From Halorubrum ezzemoulense DSM 17463 (GTDB taxonomy: Archaea; Halobacteriota; Halobacteria; Halobacteriales; Haloferacaceae), in the NCBI RefSeq assembly GCF_002114285.1, contig NZ_NEDJ01000004.1:1-64000 (forward strand): a DNA stretch of 64,000 bases, in the 5' to 3' direction. The notes under the pieces were generated by a model. It had not been told where the DNA came from, did no database searches, and worked only from the letters and a program-made list of their open reading frames with translations. Of the stretch, positions 1 through 8,639 are shown piece by piece; within the stretch, counting starts at the first letter, position 1, and each line of letters begins with the position of its first letter. Made by a program: the position numbers and the translations under genes.

Positions 1-384
1 CGTGGCGCGCCCGGGCGCGAGTAGGTGGAACCCGACGGCGGGCGGCCACGCGCGGATCGACGGAGGAAGCGTCGCGAACGGCCGCGGCTGGTCGAGGAAG
101 TACGACCACACCGGGTACCCGCCGATCCCGCCGTCGGCGCCGAGCGTCACGAATCCCCAGAGGCTCACCAGCGTCGCGGTTCCGTCGCCGCCGGGCACGA
201 CCGCCATCGGGACCGCGAGCAACGCGGCGGCGAGGAGCCATTCGACGCGCCCGCTGGTCGACGGGCCGTCCGACTTCGACGCGGGTCGGGGCCTCGATTT
301 CGCCTCCGGCCGTGCGGTCGATTCGGCCGACGACTGCGACCCCGACCCTGCCCCCGACCCCGAAGCGCCGTCCGGTCTCTCCAT
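1..384 (-). CDS. Haloarchaeal membrane protein, N-terminal part (runs off window)
   Basis: Read leftward from the ATG at 384, the frame is open for 128 codons and leaves the window, so the C-terminus is missing. About 42 residues of Gly/Ser/Pro-rich, charged low-complexity sequence come first. A probable membrane helix follows (VEWLLAAALLAVPMAVVPGG), then LVSLWGFVTLG and a segment ending WPPAVGFHLL that could begin a second helix. This layout resembles the small haloarchaeal membrane family TIGR04206, but that assignment rests on memory of the family and not on an alignment. No catalytic motif is visible. The neighbouring gene at 518 is divergent, so the two share an intergenic promoter region of about 130 bases. 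Confidence 0.55.
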   Translation of the reverse strand, partial: MERPDGASGSGAGSGSQSSAESTARPEAKSRPRPASKSDGPSTSGRVEWLLAAALLAVPMAVVPGGDGTATLVSLWGFVTLGADGGIGGYPVWSYFLDQPRPFATLPPSIRAWPPAVGFHLLAPGRAT

Positions 385-517
385 GCGAGCGGTTCGACGC
401 CCGGAAGTAAGTATGGTCGGGGCGTCGGGGCGGCGGTGCGTCGGGTCGGCGGTGCGTCGGCGCCGCCGCGCGAGCGGTCCCCGTCAAGCGTAACTCATCG
501 CCGCCCGTAAGCAGGGT

Positions 518-1285
518 GTGAACACTGACGACGGCGGCCACCACGACGCGGCGGTCGACGCGCTGGCGGCGCGAGCGTACGAGCGGGCGGGCGACCGCTA
601 CACCCGCGGGGGGCGACGCGTGCTGGCCGACCCGCGGCCGGAGGTCGACCCCTTCGAGCCCGACGAGAAGGGGTGGATCGGACAGGGGCTCCAACAGCTG
701 CTCGCCGCGGCGGTCGCGTACCGCGTCGCGGGCGCCGACGGTCGCGCGACCCAGCGCGCGGTCGAGGGGATCGCCGCGAGCCGCGACTTCGGACGCGTCC
801 TCGACGAGCCGGGGCAGGGGGCCTGCCTGAGCGAGTTCGTCGCAGACTTCCGGGTCGCCGGCGGGCTGGGCGGCGCCGACGACGCGTACGACGACGCGGC
901 GGCGCGCTACGAGGCGGCGGGCGACGGCGTCGACGCGCCGCAGGCGCTCGCGACGACGCCGCTCTTCGAGGCCGCGGCCGCGACGATCAAGCAGGTCGCG
1001 CGGGGGCAGGCGGACGGCGAGATCGCGATCAAGTGGGAGGACCTCCACGGCGCCGACCCCGACCGCCCGGGCGATTTCCTCGCGCACCGCGCCCGATTCA
1101 AGAAGCAGCGGTTCCGCGGCCTGATCGAGCGCGCGGTTGATGACGGCCACCTCGCCGCGCCCCGAGGGACGACCGAGTACAACAACGACGGGAACCGCTG
1201 TCCGAACTGCGGGTCGACCCACGTGAACTGGGCCGGCACCGGGATCCTCTGTCTGCGGTGTTCGACGCCGACCGAGAGCATTTAA
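518..1285 (+). CDS. Hypothetical protein with C-terminal zinc ribbon
   Basis: A 255-residue acidic protein that appears to start at GTG 518. The N-terminal two thirds are rich in Ala, Arg and Asp with helical character and no recognised enzyme motif (AARAYERAGDRYTRGG near the start). The last 30 residues form a clear zinc ribbon with cysteine pairs at about 228/231 (CPNC) and 245/248 (CLRC). Such ribbons usually bind nucleic acid or stabilise a small fold, but a function cannot be assigned. The steady GC3-rich codon use and the ribbon support real coding. It is followed 31 bases later by another small gene on the same strand. Confidence 0.75.
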   Translation: MNTDDGGHHDAAVDALAARAYERAGDRYTRGGRRVLADPRPEVDPFEPDEKGWIGQGLQQLLAAAVAYRVAGADGRATQRAVEGIAASRDFGRVLDEPGQGACLSEFVADFRVAGGLGGADDAYDDAAARYEAAGDGVDAPQALATTPLFEAAAATIKQVARGQADGEIAIKWEDLHGADPDRPGDFLAHRARFKKQRFRGLIERAVDDGHLAAPRGTTEYNNDGNRCPNCGSTHVNWAGTGILCLRCSTPTESI

Positions 1286-1316
1286 CGGTCGGAGTCGAAC
1301 CGGCCGATCGACACCG

Positions 1317-1613
1317 ATGTCGCCCTCCATTCCCTCGTTCGGGAGCGACGAGCGGTCGGACCTCCCGTCCGACCACCTGGCGGTCGACGCGACGGGAGCG
1401 TACGTCGCGGAGAACTCGGGCGGATTCAACGATCCCACCCGGGGGCGCATGGTCGCGCTCGGTTCCGGCGGGTCCATGCGGTGGGAGGCGCCGTTTCCCG
1501 ACGAGATCGAACCGCGGGCCCTGTTCGCCATCGGCGGCCGACTGGTCGCCGTCGAGCGCGAGAGCGCGTACGCGTTCCGCGCGGCCCCGGGCGAGCGCTG
1601 GTCGCCGCTGTGA
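1317..1613 (+). CDS. Small hypothetical protein
   Basis: A 98-residue acidic protein starting at ATG 1317. The sequence has alternating hydrophobic and polar stretches (HLAVDATGAYVAEN, LFAIGGRLVAVERES) like short beta strands, perhaps a beta-propeller-like or single-domain beta fold. No known motif is recognised. It follows the zinc-ribbon gene closely on the same strand and may be cotranscribed. Codon use is typical of the surrounding chromosome. Confidence 0.6.
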   Translation: MSPSIPSFGSDERSDLPSDHLAVDATGAYVAENSGGFNDPTRGRMVALGSGGSMRWEAPFPDEIEPRALFAIGGRLVAVERESAYAFRAAPGERWSPL

Positions 1614-1640
1614 GGACTGTGAGTTCGGGGCGTCGTCCGG

Positions 1641-1989
1641 CTACGCGGTGAGCGCGTCGAGCACATCCGGCACGTTGAACGTCGCGTTGGGCTGCCGTAG
1701 TCGGTCGATCGGAACCCACCGCGAGACGTGTTCGGTCCCTCGCTCCGGTTCAACGAGCGCGAACGAATCGCGGGCATACGGCCATTCCTCAGCGATTCGA
1801 CCCTCGTAGACGCGCCACACCTCGTGGGCAGGCTCCCCGCCGCGCTCGAAGACGCGCTCGAAGGTACCGACCGCCGTCGGGTCGAGCGGCTCCACGCCGA
1901 GCATCTCGTCGAACTCGCGGACGACCCCCTCGCGGCTGTGTTCGTCGAACGGCGCCGAGCGCGACGAAGCGAACGCCGTCGGTCATCAC
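1641..1989 (-). pseudogene. NUDIX hydrolase remnant with internal deletion
   Basis: The C-terminal 87 residues read as the second half of a haloarchaeal NUDIX protein (HEVWRVYEGRIAEEWPYARD, then WVPIDRLRQPN). Upstream, a different frame starts MTDGVRFVALGAVRR, the usual NUDIX first strand. It jumps directly to HSREGVVREFDEMLGVE, the second half of the NUDIX box, in the other frame. The segment that should hold the substrate loop and the GX5E half of the box is absent, and the box Glu after REFDE is Met. The upstream half of the second frame has stops and no good start codon. The simplest reading is an internal deletion of roughly 20-25 codons with a frame change, leaving no active enzyme. Confidence 0.7.
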
Positions 1990-2064
1990 ACGCGATACGC
2001 CGTCCGCCCGGAGGGTGACCGTGTCGGATACGCCCGCCGCGGGACGGCGGCGTCGGCGAGGTCG

Positions 2065-3408
2065 CTACGACAGCAGGCTCTCGCCGTCGAACTCGGCGTC
2101 GGCGTCGACGTCGAGCAGGTCGAGCACCGTCGGCGTCACGTCGAAGAGGTTCGCGTCGGCCAGGTCGAGGTCTGGATCGGTCGCGTACAGCAGCGAGTTC
2201 TCGAACTTGTGCATCCCGTTGCGCGGTCCCTCGGTGAACACCGCCTCCTTGCCGGAGAAGCCCGACTTGAGGTCGAACCCGTCCGCGGGGATGACGACCA
2301 GGTCGGGGGCGATGTCGTCGTGGGCGCCGTCGAAGGCGTCCTCGCCTTTCACGATCCGCTTACACACCTGTCGGCCGTCGGGGCCGGTGAGCGATTCGAG
2401 GTCGTCGATGAGCTCCTCGCGCGTCGCCTCGTACTCGTCCTCGGGCACGACGCCGTTCGGCTCGCGGCCCTCCACGTTGAGGTAGAAGCGCCCGGGAATG
2501 AGCGAGTACGCGCGCGCCTCGTCGTCGATGTCGGTCAGCGAATCGTGGTCGTCGTCCTCGTATGAGAGCCACCCCTCGTCGGCGAGGAACTGGTTACAGT
2601 TCACCTCCCACTCCAGCCGAGTGAAGCCGTGGTCGGAGGCGACGACCAGGGTGGTGTCGTCGTCGAGCGAGTCGCGGATCGCGCCGATGTACTCGTCGAG
2701 CGTGCGGTAGAACTCGAGGAACTCCTCGGCGTACTCGCCGTCCGTCGCGTAGTCGCCGAAGAGGAAGTGGTTCACGCGGTCGGTGCTCATGAACACGCCG
2801 AAGAAGAGGTCCCCGTCGTCCTCGGCGAGGTAGTGGTCGAACGCCTCGTACCGGGCGTCGAGGGTCGCGTGCGCGTCTTCGATGAACTCCGTCTTGTCGT
2901 CGTCGTGGCCGAGCTTGGCGTTGACGTCGATCTTGTAGTCGAAGCCGTCGAGCGTCTCGCGGAGCGACTCGTCGCTCGTAGCCGACTCGAGGTCGGGCGA
3001 GAGGAAGCCGGAGGCCATCCGCTGGATCCGCGTCGAGGGCGGGAAGGTGACCGGGACGTTGAGGACGGTCGCGTCGCGCCCGGCGTCGGTGACGCGGTCC
3101 CACAGCCGGGTCGCCTGTACGTGGCGCCCGAGCGGGACGTACGTCTCGTAGGAGTCGACCTCGCGGTCCTGGAAGCCGTACACGCCCGTTTCGCCGGGGT
3201 TCACGCCGGTCGTGAGGCTCGGCCAGCAGGCGCTCGACTCCGGCGGCACGATGCTCTCCAACCGCCCGCCGGAGCCGGTCTCGGCGATGTCGGTCAGGTT
3301 CTCGAAGACTTCCGGGTGGTCCTCGACGAGGTCGAGCGGTACGCCGTCGATGCCGAGGAAGACGACGCGGTCGTCGTCCTCGCCGCGGAGCCGGTCGAAC
3401 AGACCCAT
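2065..3408 (-). CDS. Alkaline-phosphatase superfamily phosphodiesterase/nucleotide pyrophosphatase
   Basis: A 447-residue protein of the type I phosphodiesterase/nucleotide pyrophosphatase branch of the alkaline phosphatase superfamily, which hydrolyses phosphomono- or diesters with two metal ions. Visible family marks are FLGIDGVPLDLV near residue 17 (first metal Asp), PPESSACWPSLTTGVNPG (nucleophile loop, Ser in the position usually held by Thr or Ser), DRVNHFLF and VVASDHGF (metal Asp/His). No signal peptide is visible, so it is probably cytoplasmic. The start MGLFDRLRG at 3408 is chosen because the family core begins soon after it; longer upstream reading is antisense to the divergent gene at 3544. 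The substrate is not predictable. Confidence 0.85.
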   Translation of the reverse strand: MGLFDRLRGEDDDRVVFLGIDGVPLDLVEDHPEVFENLTDIAETGSGGRLESIVPPESSACWPSLTTGVNPGETGVYGFQDREVDSYETYVPLGRHVQATRLWDRVTDAGRDATVLNVPVTFPPSTRIQRMASGFLSPDLESATSDESLRETLDGFDYKIDVNAKLGHDDDKTEFIEDAHATLDARYEAFDHYLAEDDGDLFFGVFMSTDRVNHFLFGDYATDGEYAEEFLEFYRTLDEYIGAIRDSLDDDTTLVVASDHGFTRLEWEVNCNQFLADEGWLSYEDDDHDSLTDIDDEARAYSLIPGRFYLNVEGREPNGVVPEDEYEATREELIDDLESLTGPDGRQVCKRIVKGEDAFDGAHDDIAPDLVVIPADGFDLKSGFSGKEAVFTEGPRNGMHKFENSLLYATDPDLDLADANLFDVTPTVLDLLDVDADAEFDGESLLS

Positions 3409-3543
3409 GACCGACGATTCCGGGGCGGTCGGCATATCCCTTGTGTTCCGCGAGGGCGCGGCGACGACGGCCCGGCAACGGACCGGCGGCCCCCGGCCGC
3501 GATTCAGAAGGCCTATCTCCTTTCGCGGCGACATCTCGGGCGT

Positions 3544-4515
3544 ATGAGCGACGACTTCCCGGCGAGCGTCGACGTCGATTACGCCGACGGCGAGGGGGAG
3601 ACCCCCGACGACTACCCGTCGATCCAGCACAAAATCGAGAAGGCGGTCGAGGTCACGCGCCGCGGGCTCGAACAGTACGACAACCCCGCCGTGATGTGGA
3701 CGGGCGGGAAAGACTCCACGCTGACGCTGTACTTCATCAATCAGGTGGCCGAGGAGTACGGCTACGAGAAGCCGACGGCCGTGTTCATCGACCACTTCCA
3801 GCACTTCGACTCGATCACCGACTTCGTCGAGCACTGGGCGGACGAGTGGGAGATCGACCTCGTGTACGCCCGCAACGACGACGTGGGCGCGTACGTCGAG
3901 GAACACGGCCTCGAACCCGGCGACGACATCCCCGTCGACGCGCTCTCGGAGCACAACCAGCACCACATCCGGGAGATCCTCGAGTTCGAGGAGGACACGT
4001 TCCCGTTCCTGCTCGACACCTACGTCGGCAACCACCTGCTGAAGACGGTCGCGCTCAACGACGCCCTCGAGGAGTACGATATCGACGGCGTCATCTCCGG
4101 CGTCCGCTGGGACGAGCAGGAGGCCCGCGCCGACGAGACGTTCTTCTCGCCGCGCCACGACCCCGACCTGTTCCCGCCGCACGACCGCATCCAGCCTATC
4201 CTCCAGTTCGCCGAGGCCGACGTGTGGGACGCCTTCTGGAACTTCGTCGTCCCCGACACCGTCGAGGCGTTCCCCGACGAGGGGTACATCCCGCAGGCCG
4301 ACGACGACCTGCCGGAGGGTGTCACGCAGGAGGACATCCCGATCTCGCCGAAGTACTTCGCCGGGTTCCGCTCGCTCGGCAGCGAGGTTTCGACCGAGAA
4401 GACGACCGAGGAGCCCGCCTGGCTCCAGAACCTCGAAGGCACGACCGAGCGCGCCGGCCGCGCCCAGGACAAGGAGGACCTGATGGAGCGCCTGCGCGAC
4501 CTCGGCTACATGTAA
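3544..4515 (+). CDS. Phosphoadenosine phosphosulfate reductase-family PP-loop protein
   Basis: A 323-residue cytoplasmic protein with the adenine-nucleotide alpha-hydrolase fold. The PP-loop WTGGKDST lies at about residues 52-59, followed by FIDHFQHFDS and the conserved GVRWDEQEAR. It resembles CysH/CysD-type enzymes that bind adenylylated sulfate. The C-terminal ECGLH motif of true PAPS reductases is not present, so activity on APS/PAPS as a reductase is doubtful; an ATP-sulfurylase small-subunit-like or other sulfur-transfer role is as likely. It is divergent from the phosphoesterase at 2065-3408, with a 135-base shared promoter region. The ATG at 3544 lies just after the gap and gives the family's usual length. 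Confidence 0.85.
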   Translation: MSDDFPASVDVDYADGEGETPDDYPSIQHKIEKAVEVTRRGLEQYDNPAVMWTGGKDSTLTLYFINQVAEEYGYEKPTAVFIDHFQHFDSITDFVEHWADEWEIDLVYARNDDVGAYVEEHGLEPGDDIPVDALSEHNQHHIREILEFEEDTFPFLLDTYVGNHLLKTVALNDALEEYDIDGVISGVRWDEQEARADETFFSPRHDPDLFPPHDRIQPILQFAEADVWDAFWNFVVPDTVEAFPDEGYIPQADDDLPEGVTQEDIPISPKYFAGFRSLGSEVSTEKTTEEPAWLQNLEGTTERAGRAQDKEDLMERLRDLGYM

Positions 4516-4551
4516 TCGACGGGCGGGAGCGGTCCGCCCGATACGCTTCTT

Positions 4552-5805
4552 TTACGACTCGCCGACCGCTGCGGTGAACCCCACGTCGCGGAGTCGCTCC
4601 GCGAGCGGGAGCCCGATCCCCGACGCCGGCGTCAACACGCCACCGTCGAACGGGGAGTCGACGTCGTCGCGCGCCAGACAGACGGCCGACTCGCCGAGCA
4701 TCCGCGCCGTCGCGCCGTAGCCGGGGTCTCGGTCGGCCCCGAACTCGGCCTCGACGGTGAACGGCCCGTCAGCGCCCGTCCCGCGGCCCAACACCCGGAT
4801 CAGGAAGCTCCCCGCTTCCGCCTCCTCCCGCGTCGGCCCCTCGCCGGGGTCGGGGAAGACGTAGCGCCGCAGCGCGTCGCGCACCGGCCCGACCGACATG
4901 GCCGCGGAGAACAGCCCGAGTCCGCCGGCGGCGGCGGTCGCGGTCGCCGCGCCGACCGGTCCCGACCCGGTCGGCACGACCTCTCCGCACTTGAACTCGC
5001 GGCCCCACGGGTAGCCGAGCAGGGCGTTGCTCCGCCGGACCACGCGCTCGTTCACCGGCGCCATCGGCGACGGGGCGGTCCACTCGCCCCGGAGCGGATC
5101 GCGCCGCGGCCAGCGCTGCTCGCCGGGGTCGACGCCGCTCCGCTCGCCGCGGGGGGCCAGCGAGTACGGGTTCCGGAGCGCCTCGCGGGCGAGCGGGTCG
5201 GTCGCGGCCGCCTCGAACAGCTCGCCGAAGCTCGCAAGCGTGCCGCCGCTGACGCTCCCGCTCCCGCCGTCGAGGTAGATCCGGACTGACTCGCAGGGCG
5301 CGCCGTGGGCCTCCGCCGCGAACGACTGGACGAGCAGCGTCCCGATGTCCGCCGGCACGGAGTCGAACCCGCAGCTGTGGACGATCCGCGCCTCGTTCTC
5401 GACGGCGGCCTCGTGGAACCGGTCGACCGTCTCGCGCACCCAGTTCACCTCGCCCGTGAGGTCGCAGTAGTCCGTCCCGGTCTCGACGCAGGCCTCGACC
5501 AGCGGCGTTCCGTACGCCGTGTACGGGCCGACCGTCGTACAGACGACCTCGGTGTCGCGGGCGATGGCGCGCAGGCTCTCCGGGTCGGTCGCGTCGCCGA
5601 CGACGACGGGCACGTCGTCCCACGCGTCGCTCCGCCGCGTGAGGTCGTCGACGAGCGCGTCGAGCCGCTCTCGACTCCGCCCGCCGACGGCGAGCGAGAG
5701 GGCTTCGGGGTCGTATCGCTCGGTCAGGTACTCGGCCGCGAAGCGCCCGGCGACGCCGGTCGCGCCCCACACCACCACGTCGTGTTTCCGATCCGCGTTC
5801 GTCAT
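4552..5805 (-). CDS. Saccharopine dehydrogenase-like NAD(P)-binding oxidoreductase
   Basis: A 417-residue protein with an N-terminal Rossmann fold (VVVWGATGVAGRFAAEYL, residues ~10-27). The saccharopine-dehydrogenase/trans-acting enoyl reductase pattern follows: VVGDATDPESL, TVGPYTAYGTPLVEACVE, TDYCDLTGE and HSCGFDSVPADIG. Family members reduce C=C or imine bonds, and in actinobacteria one acts on polyketide-type lipids. In haloarchaea the substrate is unknown, and a lipid-related role is only inference. A Gly/Ala-rich segment around residues 280-300 (AATATAAAGGLGLFSAAMS) may contact membrane. It is transcribed alone, leftward, ending 36 bases from the convergent gene at 4515. Confidence 0.8.
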   Translation of the reverse strand: MTNADRKHDVVVWGATGVAGRFAAEYLTERYDPEALSLAVGGRSRERLDALVDDLTRRSDAWDDVPVVVGDATDPESLRAIARDTEVVCTTVGPYTAYGTPLVEACVETGTDYCDLTGEVNWVRETVDRFHEAAVENEARIVHSCGFDSVPADIGTLLVQSFAAEAHGAPCESVRIYLDGGSGSVSGGTLASFGELFEAAATDPLAREALRNPYSLAPRGERSGVDPGEQRWPRRDPLRGEWTAPSPMAPVNERVVRRSNALLGYPWGREFKCGEVVPTGSGPVGAATATAAAGGLGLFSAAMSVGPVRDALRRYVFPDPGEGPTREEAEAGSFLIRVLGRGTGADGPFTVEAEFGADRDPGYGATARMLGESAVCLARDDVDSPFDGGVLTPASGIGLPLAERLRDVGFTAAVGES

Positions 5806-5937
5806 CCGTGAGCGCGTACGGGCCGGCCGCCTAAACCAACGGGGGTACGCGTCGCCGGAACCGGGACGCCGCCGAACCCGACGCGGCAGGACGCTGTGAC
5901 GCGCTACCTCTTTACACTGGCAGCCGCAACGGATCGC

Positions 5938-6201
5938 ATGGCCGTTGGCACTCGGTTATCACTACAGCTCGCCGACTTCGGCACCCGATCGCTCGTCACC
6001 CACGCGCTCATGGCGGTGGGGTTCGTCGGCGCGGTCGTCACGGGGTTGTTCGTCGACGGACAGCTCGGCGTCGTCTCGATGGCGGCGTTCATCAACTTCA
6101 CCGCCGGCTTGTGGATCTGCCAGTCGATCCACTCGCTCGGCAACGCCGCCACCGAGGACGAGTATCAGGGCGTGCTCAAGGAGATATTAAATCGTGTCTA
6201 G
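5938..6201 (+). CDS. Small two-helix membrane protein
   Basis: An 87-residue protein with two probable membrane helices (THALMAVGFVGAVVTGLFV and MAAFINFTAGLWICQSI). The ATG at 5938 is preferred over an in-frame GTG at 5896, because a TATA-like CTCTTTACAC sits about 25-30 bases before 5938 and haloarchaeal genes are often leaderless. It overlaps the next small membrane gene by 8 bases, so the two are probably cotranscribed and may act together. No functional family is recognised. Confidence 0.6.
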   Translation: MAVGTRLSLQLADFGTRSLVTHALMAVGFVGAVVTGLFVDGQLGVVSMAAFINFTAGLWICQSIHSLGNAATEDEYQGVLKEILNRV

Positions 6202-6403
6202 CGAGCCCGGCATCGACACGGGCCGTTTCGGGCGAACGCTCGTGCTCATCGGCTTCGTCACGACCGTCTTCCTGTTTCTCATCGCCGAGCGCCTCTCCGG
6301 CGACACGTTCCGGATCGGCGCTATCGCGATCGGGACGGTGGCGCTGATCACCGCGATCACCGGATTCCTGATCGCCGCTGGCAGCGCGGTCGAGGGGCAC
6401 TAG
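6194..6403 (+). CDS. Small two-helix membrane protein
   Basis: A 69-residue protein beginning at GTG 6194, inside the end of the upstream gene (8-base overlap). It has two hydrophobic helices: LVLIGFVTTVFLFLIAERL and IGAIAIGTVALITAITGFLI. The short polar ends suggest a hairpin in the membrane. The overlap and shared style with the 87-residue neighbour suggest translational coupling. No family is recognised and no catalytic residues stand out. Confidence 0.6.
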   Translation: MSSEPGIDTGRFGRTLVLIGFVTTVFLFLIAERLSGDTFRIGAIAIGTVALITAITGFLIAAGSAVEGH

Positions 6404-6539
6404 CCCGGCCGCGACCCGCGACGCGCCCGTCTCGACAGGAGCAGCCCCCGCGCGCTCGCGTCGCCGCACGCGTCGGCCCGCATCGCCGTGCGCGTCGGGC
6501 CGCGCCGGAAATTGTCGGATCACCCGCGTTCTGCCCGAA

Positions 6540-6568
6540 ATATTATTGTGTAGTGACCACAATAATAT
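6540..6568. promoter_or_regulatory. Perfect 11-bp inverted repeat operator over the transporter promoter
   Basis: ATATTATTGTG (6540-6550) and CACAATAATAT (6558-6568) are exact inverted copies with a 7-base spacer. The left arm lies where a TATA box is expected for a leaderless start at ATG 6574. The arms are AT-rich in otherwise very GC-rich DNA. The size and symmetry suit a dimeric winged-helix repressor such as an ArsR/SmtB-type protein, but no such gene is adjacent. Confidence 0.75.
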
Positions 6569-6573
6569 ACACG

Positions 6574-7578
6574 ATGATACGGCGGTTCCTCACAGGGATC
6601 AAGTCGAACCTGATCTACGTCGTGGTCGGGTCGCTGGCGGCGGGGCTGATCGTCGGGCAGTTCACCGGGGCGTCGTTCAAGCGACTCCTCCAGTCCGCGG
6701 TGGTCCCCGTGCTGTTCCTGATGATCTACCCGATGATGATCAACATCGACCTCAGGGAGGTGGTGAACGTCCGCAGCCACGCGCGGGTCGTCGCGCTCAG
6801 TCTCCTCGTCAACTTCGGGGTCGCCCCGCTACTCGCGGTCGGGCTCGCGCGGCTGTTCTTCGACGGGAGCGTCGGCTACGCGTTCGGGCTCTACTTCATC
6901 GCGCTCATCCCGACCTCCGGAATGACCGCCGCTTGGACCGGGCTCGCCAACGGCGACTTGGAGTCCGCGCTCGTGGCGATGGCGGTGAACCTGCTGGTCG
7001 CCGTCGCGGTCCTGCCGACGTACCTCGCCGCGCTGATCCCGGCGAGCGTCGGCTTCGACGCCGCCGCGCTGTACGGGCAGCTCGCCCGCGTGGTCGTCCT
7101 CCCGATGATCGCCGGCACGCTCACGCGGCGGGTGCTGCTCGGTCGGCTGGGCGCGGACGGGTTCAGGCGACTGAAGCCGACGCTCGGCGGGCTCAGCTCC
7201 TTCGGCGTCATGCTGATCGTGTTCATCGCCATGGCGATGCGATCCGAGAGCATTCTCGCCGACCCCGTCGCATCGGGGGCCACGATCGTCCCCATCGTGG
7301 CGTTCTACGCGCTCCTGCTCGCCGTCGGGTCGGGGCTCGGACGCGCGCTCCGGGACGCCGCCAGCGGCGTCGCGCTCGTGTACGCCACGAGCATGCGCAA
7401 CCTCTCGATCGCGGTGGCGGTCGTCGTCGCCGCGCCGGCGGTCCCCGAGACCGCCGTGCTGCCGATCACGTTGGCCTACGTCGTCCAACCGCCGCTGGGC
7501 GCGGTGTATATGCACTACCGCCGCGACGTCGCCGACGGCGACGCGTCGCTCTCCGACGCGGTCGCCTCGATCATCTGA
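6574..7578 (+). CDS. Bile acid:sodium symporter / ACR3-type membrane transporter
   Basis: A 334-residue integral membrane protein with about ten helices, matching the BASS/ACR3 superfamily in its overall layout. Visible marks are VVPVLFLMIYPMMINIDL in the third helix region, LIPTSGMTAAWTGLANGD in the fourth, and the repeat-like MRNLSIAVAVVVAA late in the chain. ACR3 arsenite exporters carry an essential Cys in the fourth helix, but here that stretch reads TSGMTAAW without Cys. Export of arsenite is therefore uncertain, and an organic anion or other oxyanion is possible. ATG 6574 is preferred over GTG 6553 because the perfect palindrome at 6540-6568 then covers the promoter and transcription start. 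The palindrome suggests tight, probably inducible control. Confidence 0.8.
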   Translation: MIRRFLTGIKSNLIYVVVGSLAAGLIVGQFTGASFKRLLQSAVVPVLFLMIYPMMINIDLREVVNVRSHARVVALSLLVNFGVAPLLAVGLARLFFDGSVGYAFGLYFIALIPTSGMTAAWTGLANGDLESALVAMAVNLLVAVAVLPTYLAALIPASVGFDAAALYGQLARVVVLPMIAGTLTRRVLLGRLGADGFRRLKPTLGGLSSFGVMLIVFIAMAMRSESILADPVASGATIVPIVAFYALLLAVGSGLGRALRDAASGVALVYATSMRNLSIAVAVVVAAPAVPETAVLPITLAYVVQPPLGAVYMHYRRDVADGDASLSDAVASII

Positions 7579-7638
7579 GCCGTCGAGCGGCCGGTCGTCG
7601 CCGGAGGCCGCGGCCCTCCCTACCGGGCCGTCGTCGCG

Positions 7639-8550
7639 CTACTGATACGGTTCGCAGACCCTCTCGACGCCCTCCTCGAAGCCGATCTCGGGCTCCCAGC
7701 CGGTGGCCTCGTGGAACGTCGAGTAGTCGGCCATCGTGTCGTGGACGTAGCCGTCGAACGGGCACTCGATGTACTCGGGGTCGACGTCCGTCCCGAGCAC
7801 GTCGTTGATCATCGCGACCATCTCGTTGAACGTGTACGCCTCCTGGGTGCCGACGTTGTACACGCCCGTCAGCTCGTGGTCGGCGGCGAGTTCGCAGGCG
7901 CGGGCCACGTCCGAGACGTGCGTGAAGTCTCGGGTCTGGCTCCCGTCGCCGAACAGCTCGGGCGCCTCGCCGGAGGCGATCGCGTCCGCGAACTGCGCGA
8001 CCGTGTTCGCGTACTCGCCCTTGTGCTCCTCGTTGCCGCCGAAGCCCTGGTACACCGAGAAGAAGCGCAGGCCGGCCACGTTCATGTCGTGGTGGTTGGC
8101 GAAGTACTCGGCGTAGCGTTCGCGGGCGAGCTTCGAGGCCTCGTAGGCGGTGTGCGCCTCCACGTCCATGTCGACGGGCGAGGGCTCGGTGCGGCTCCCG
8201 TAGATCGAGGAGGTGGAGGCGTAGACGACCGTCTCACAGCCCGCTTCGCGGGCACGCTCGACAGCGTTGACGAACCCCTCGACGTTGACGCGGCAGCCGC
8301 GCTGGGGGTCGTTCTCGTGCATGTTCCGCGAGGAGAGCGCGGCGAGGTGGAAGACGACGTCGACGTCGACGGGGTAGTCGTCGTCGACCACGGAGGCCTC
8401 GACGAACTCGACGGCGTCGTCGAGGTTCTCGGCGGCGCCGAGGTAGAGGTCGTCGACGGCGATCACGTCGTTATCGACCGCGAGGCGGTTCGCGAGGTTC
8501 GAGCCGATGAACCCGGCGCCGCCCGTGACGAGGACGCGTTTGCCTTGCAT
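7639..8550 (-). CDS. NAD-dependent nucleotide-sugar epimerase (UDP-glucose 4-epimerase type)
   Basis: A 303-residue extended short-chain dehydrogenase. It has the NAD-binding VLVTGGAGFIGSNLANRL at residues 7-24, VDDLYLG, the catalytic STSSIYG and the YEASK (YxxxK) pair. The later DGSQTRDFTHVSDVARA is typical of UDP-hexose epimerases and dehydratases. It likely interconverts UDP-sugars for surface glycan synthesis. The start MQGKRVLV at 8550 is chosen because the Rossmann strand begins at once; the upstream in-frame extension is Arg-rich and lies in the intergenic gap before the next gene. It stands alone, convergent with the transporter gene. Confidence 0.85.
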   Translation of the reverse strand: MQGKRVLVTGGAGFIGSNLANRLAVDNDVIAVDDLYLGAAENLDDAVEFVEASVVDDDYPVDVDVVFHLAALSSRNMHENDPQRGCRVNVEGFVNAVERAREAGCETVVYASTSSIYGSRTEPSPVDMDVEAHTAYEASKLARERYAEYFANHHDMNVAGLRFFSVYQGFGGNEEHKGEYANTVAQFADAIASGEAPELFGDGSQTRDFTHVSDVARACELAADHELTGVYNVGTQEAYTFNEMVAMINDVLGTDVDPEYIECPFDGYVHDTMADYSTFHEATGWEPEIGFEEGVERVCEPYQ

Positions 8551-8639
8551 GATCGAGTGTCCTCGGAGGCGACAATTCAGCGCTTCGGTTTCGCGCGGGA
8601 GCGCAGGTCGCCGCTGTCGACAACGGCGACGCCGACGGC

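Noticed and set aside
2629-3543. A plus-strand open frame extending the PP-loop gene upstream by about 300 codons
   Set aside because: It is the antisense of the phosphoesterase gene, Val/Arg/Glu-rich as typical of shadow frames in GC-rich DNA. The family start is at 3544.
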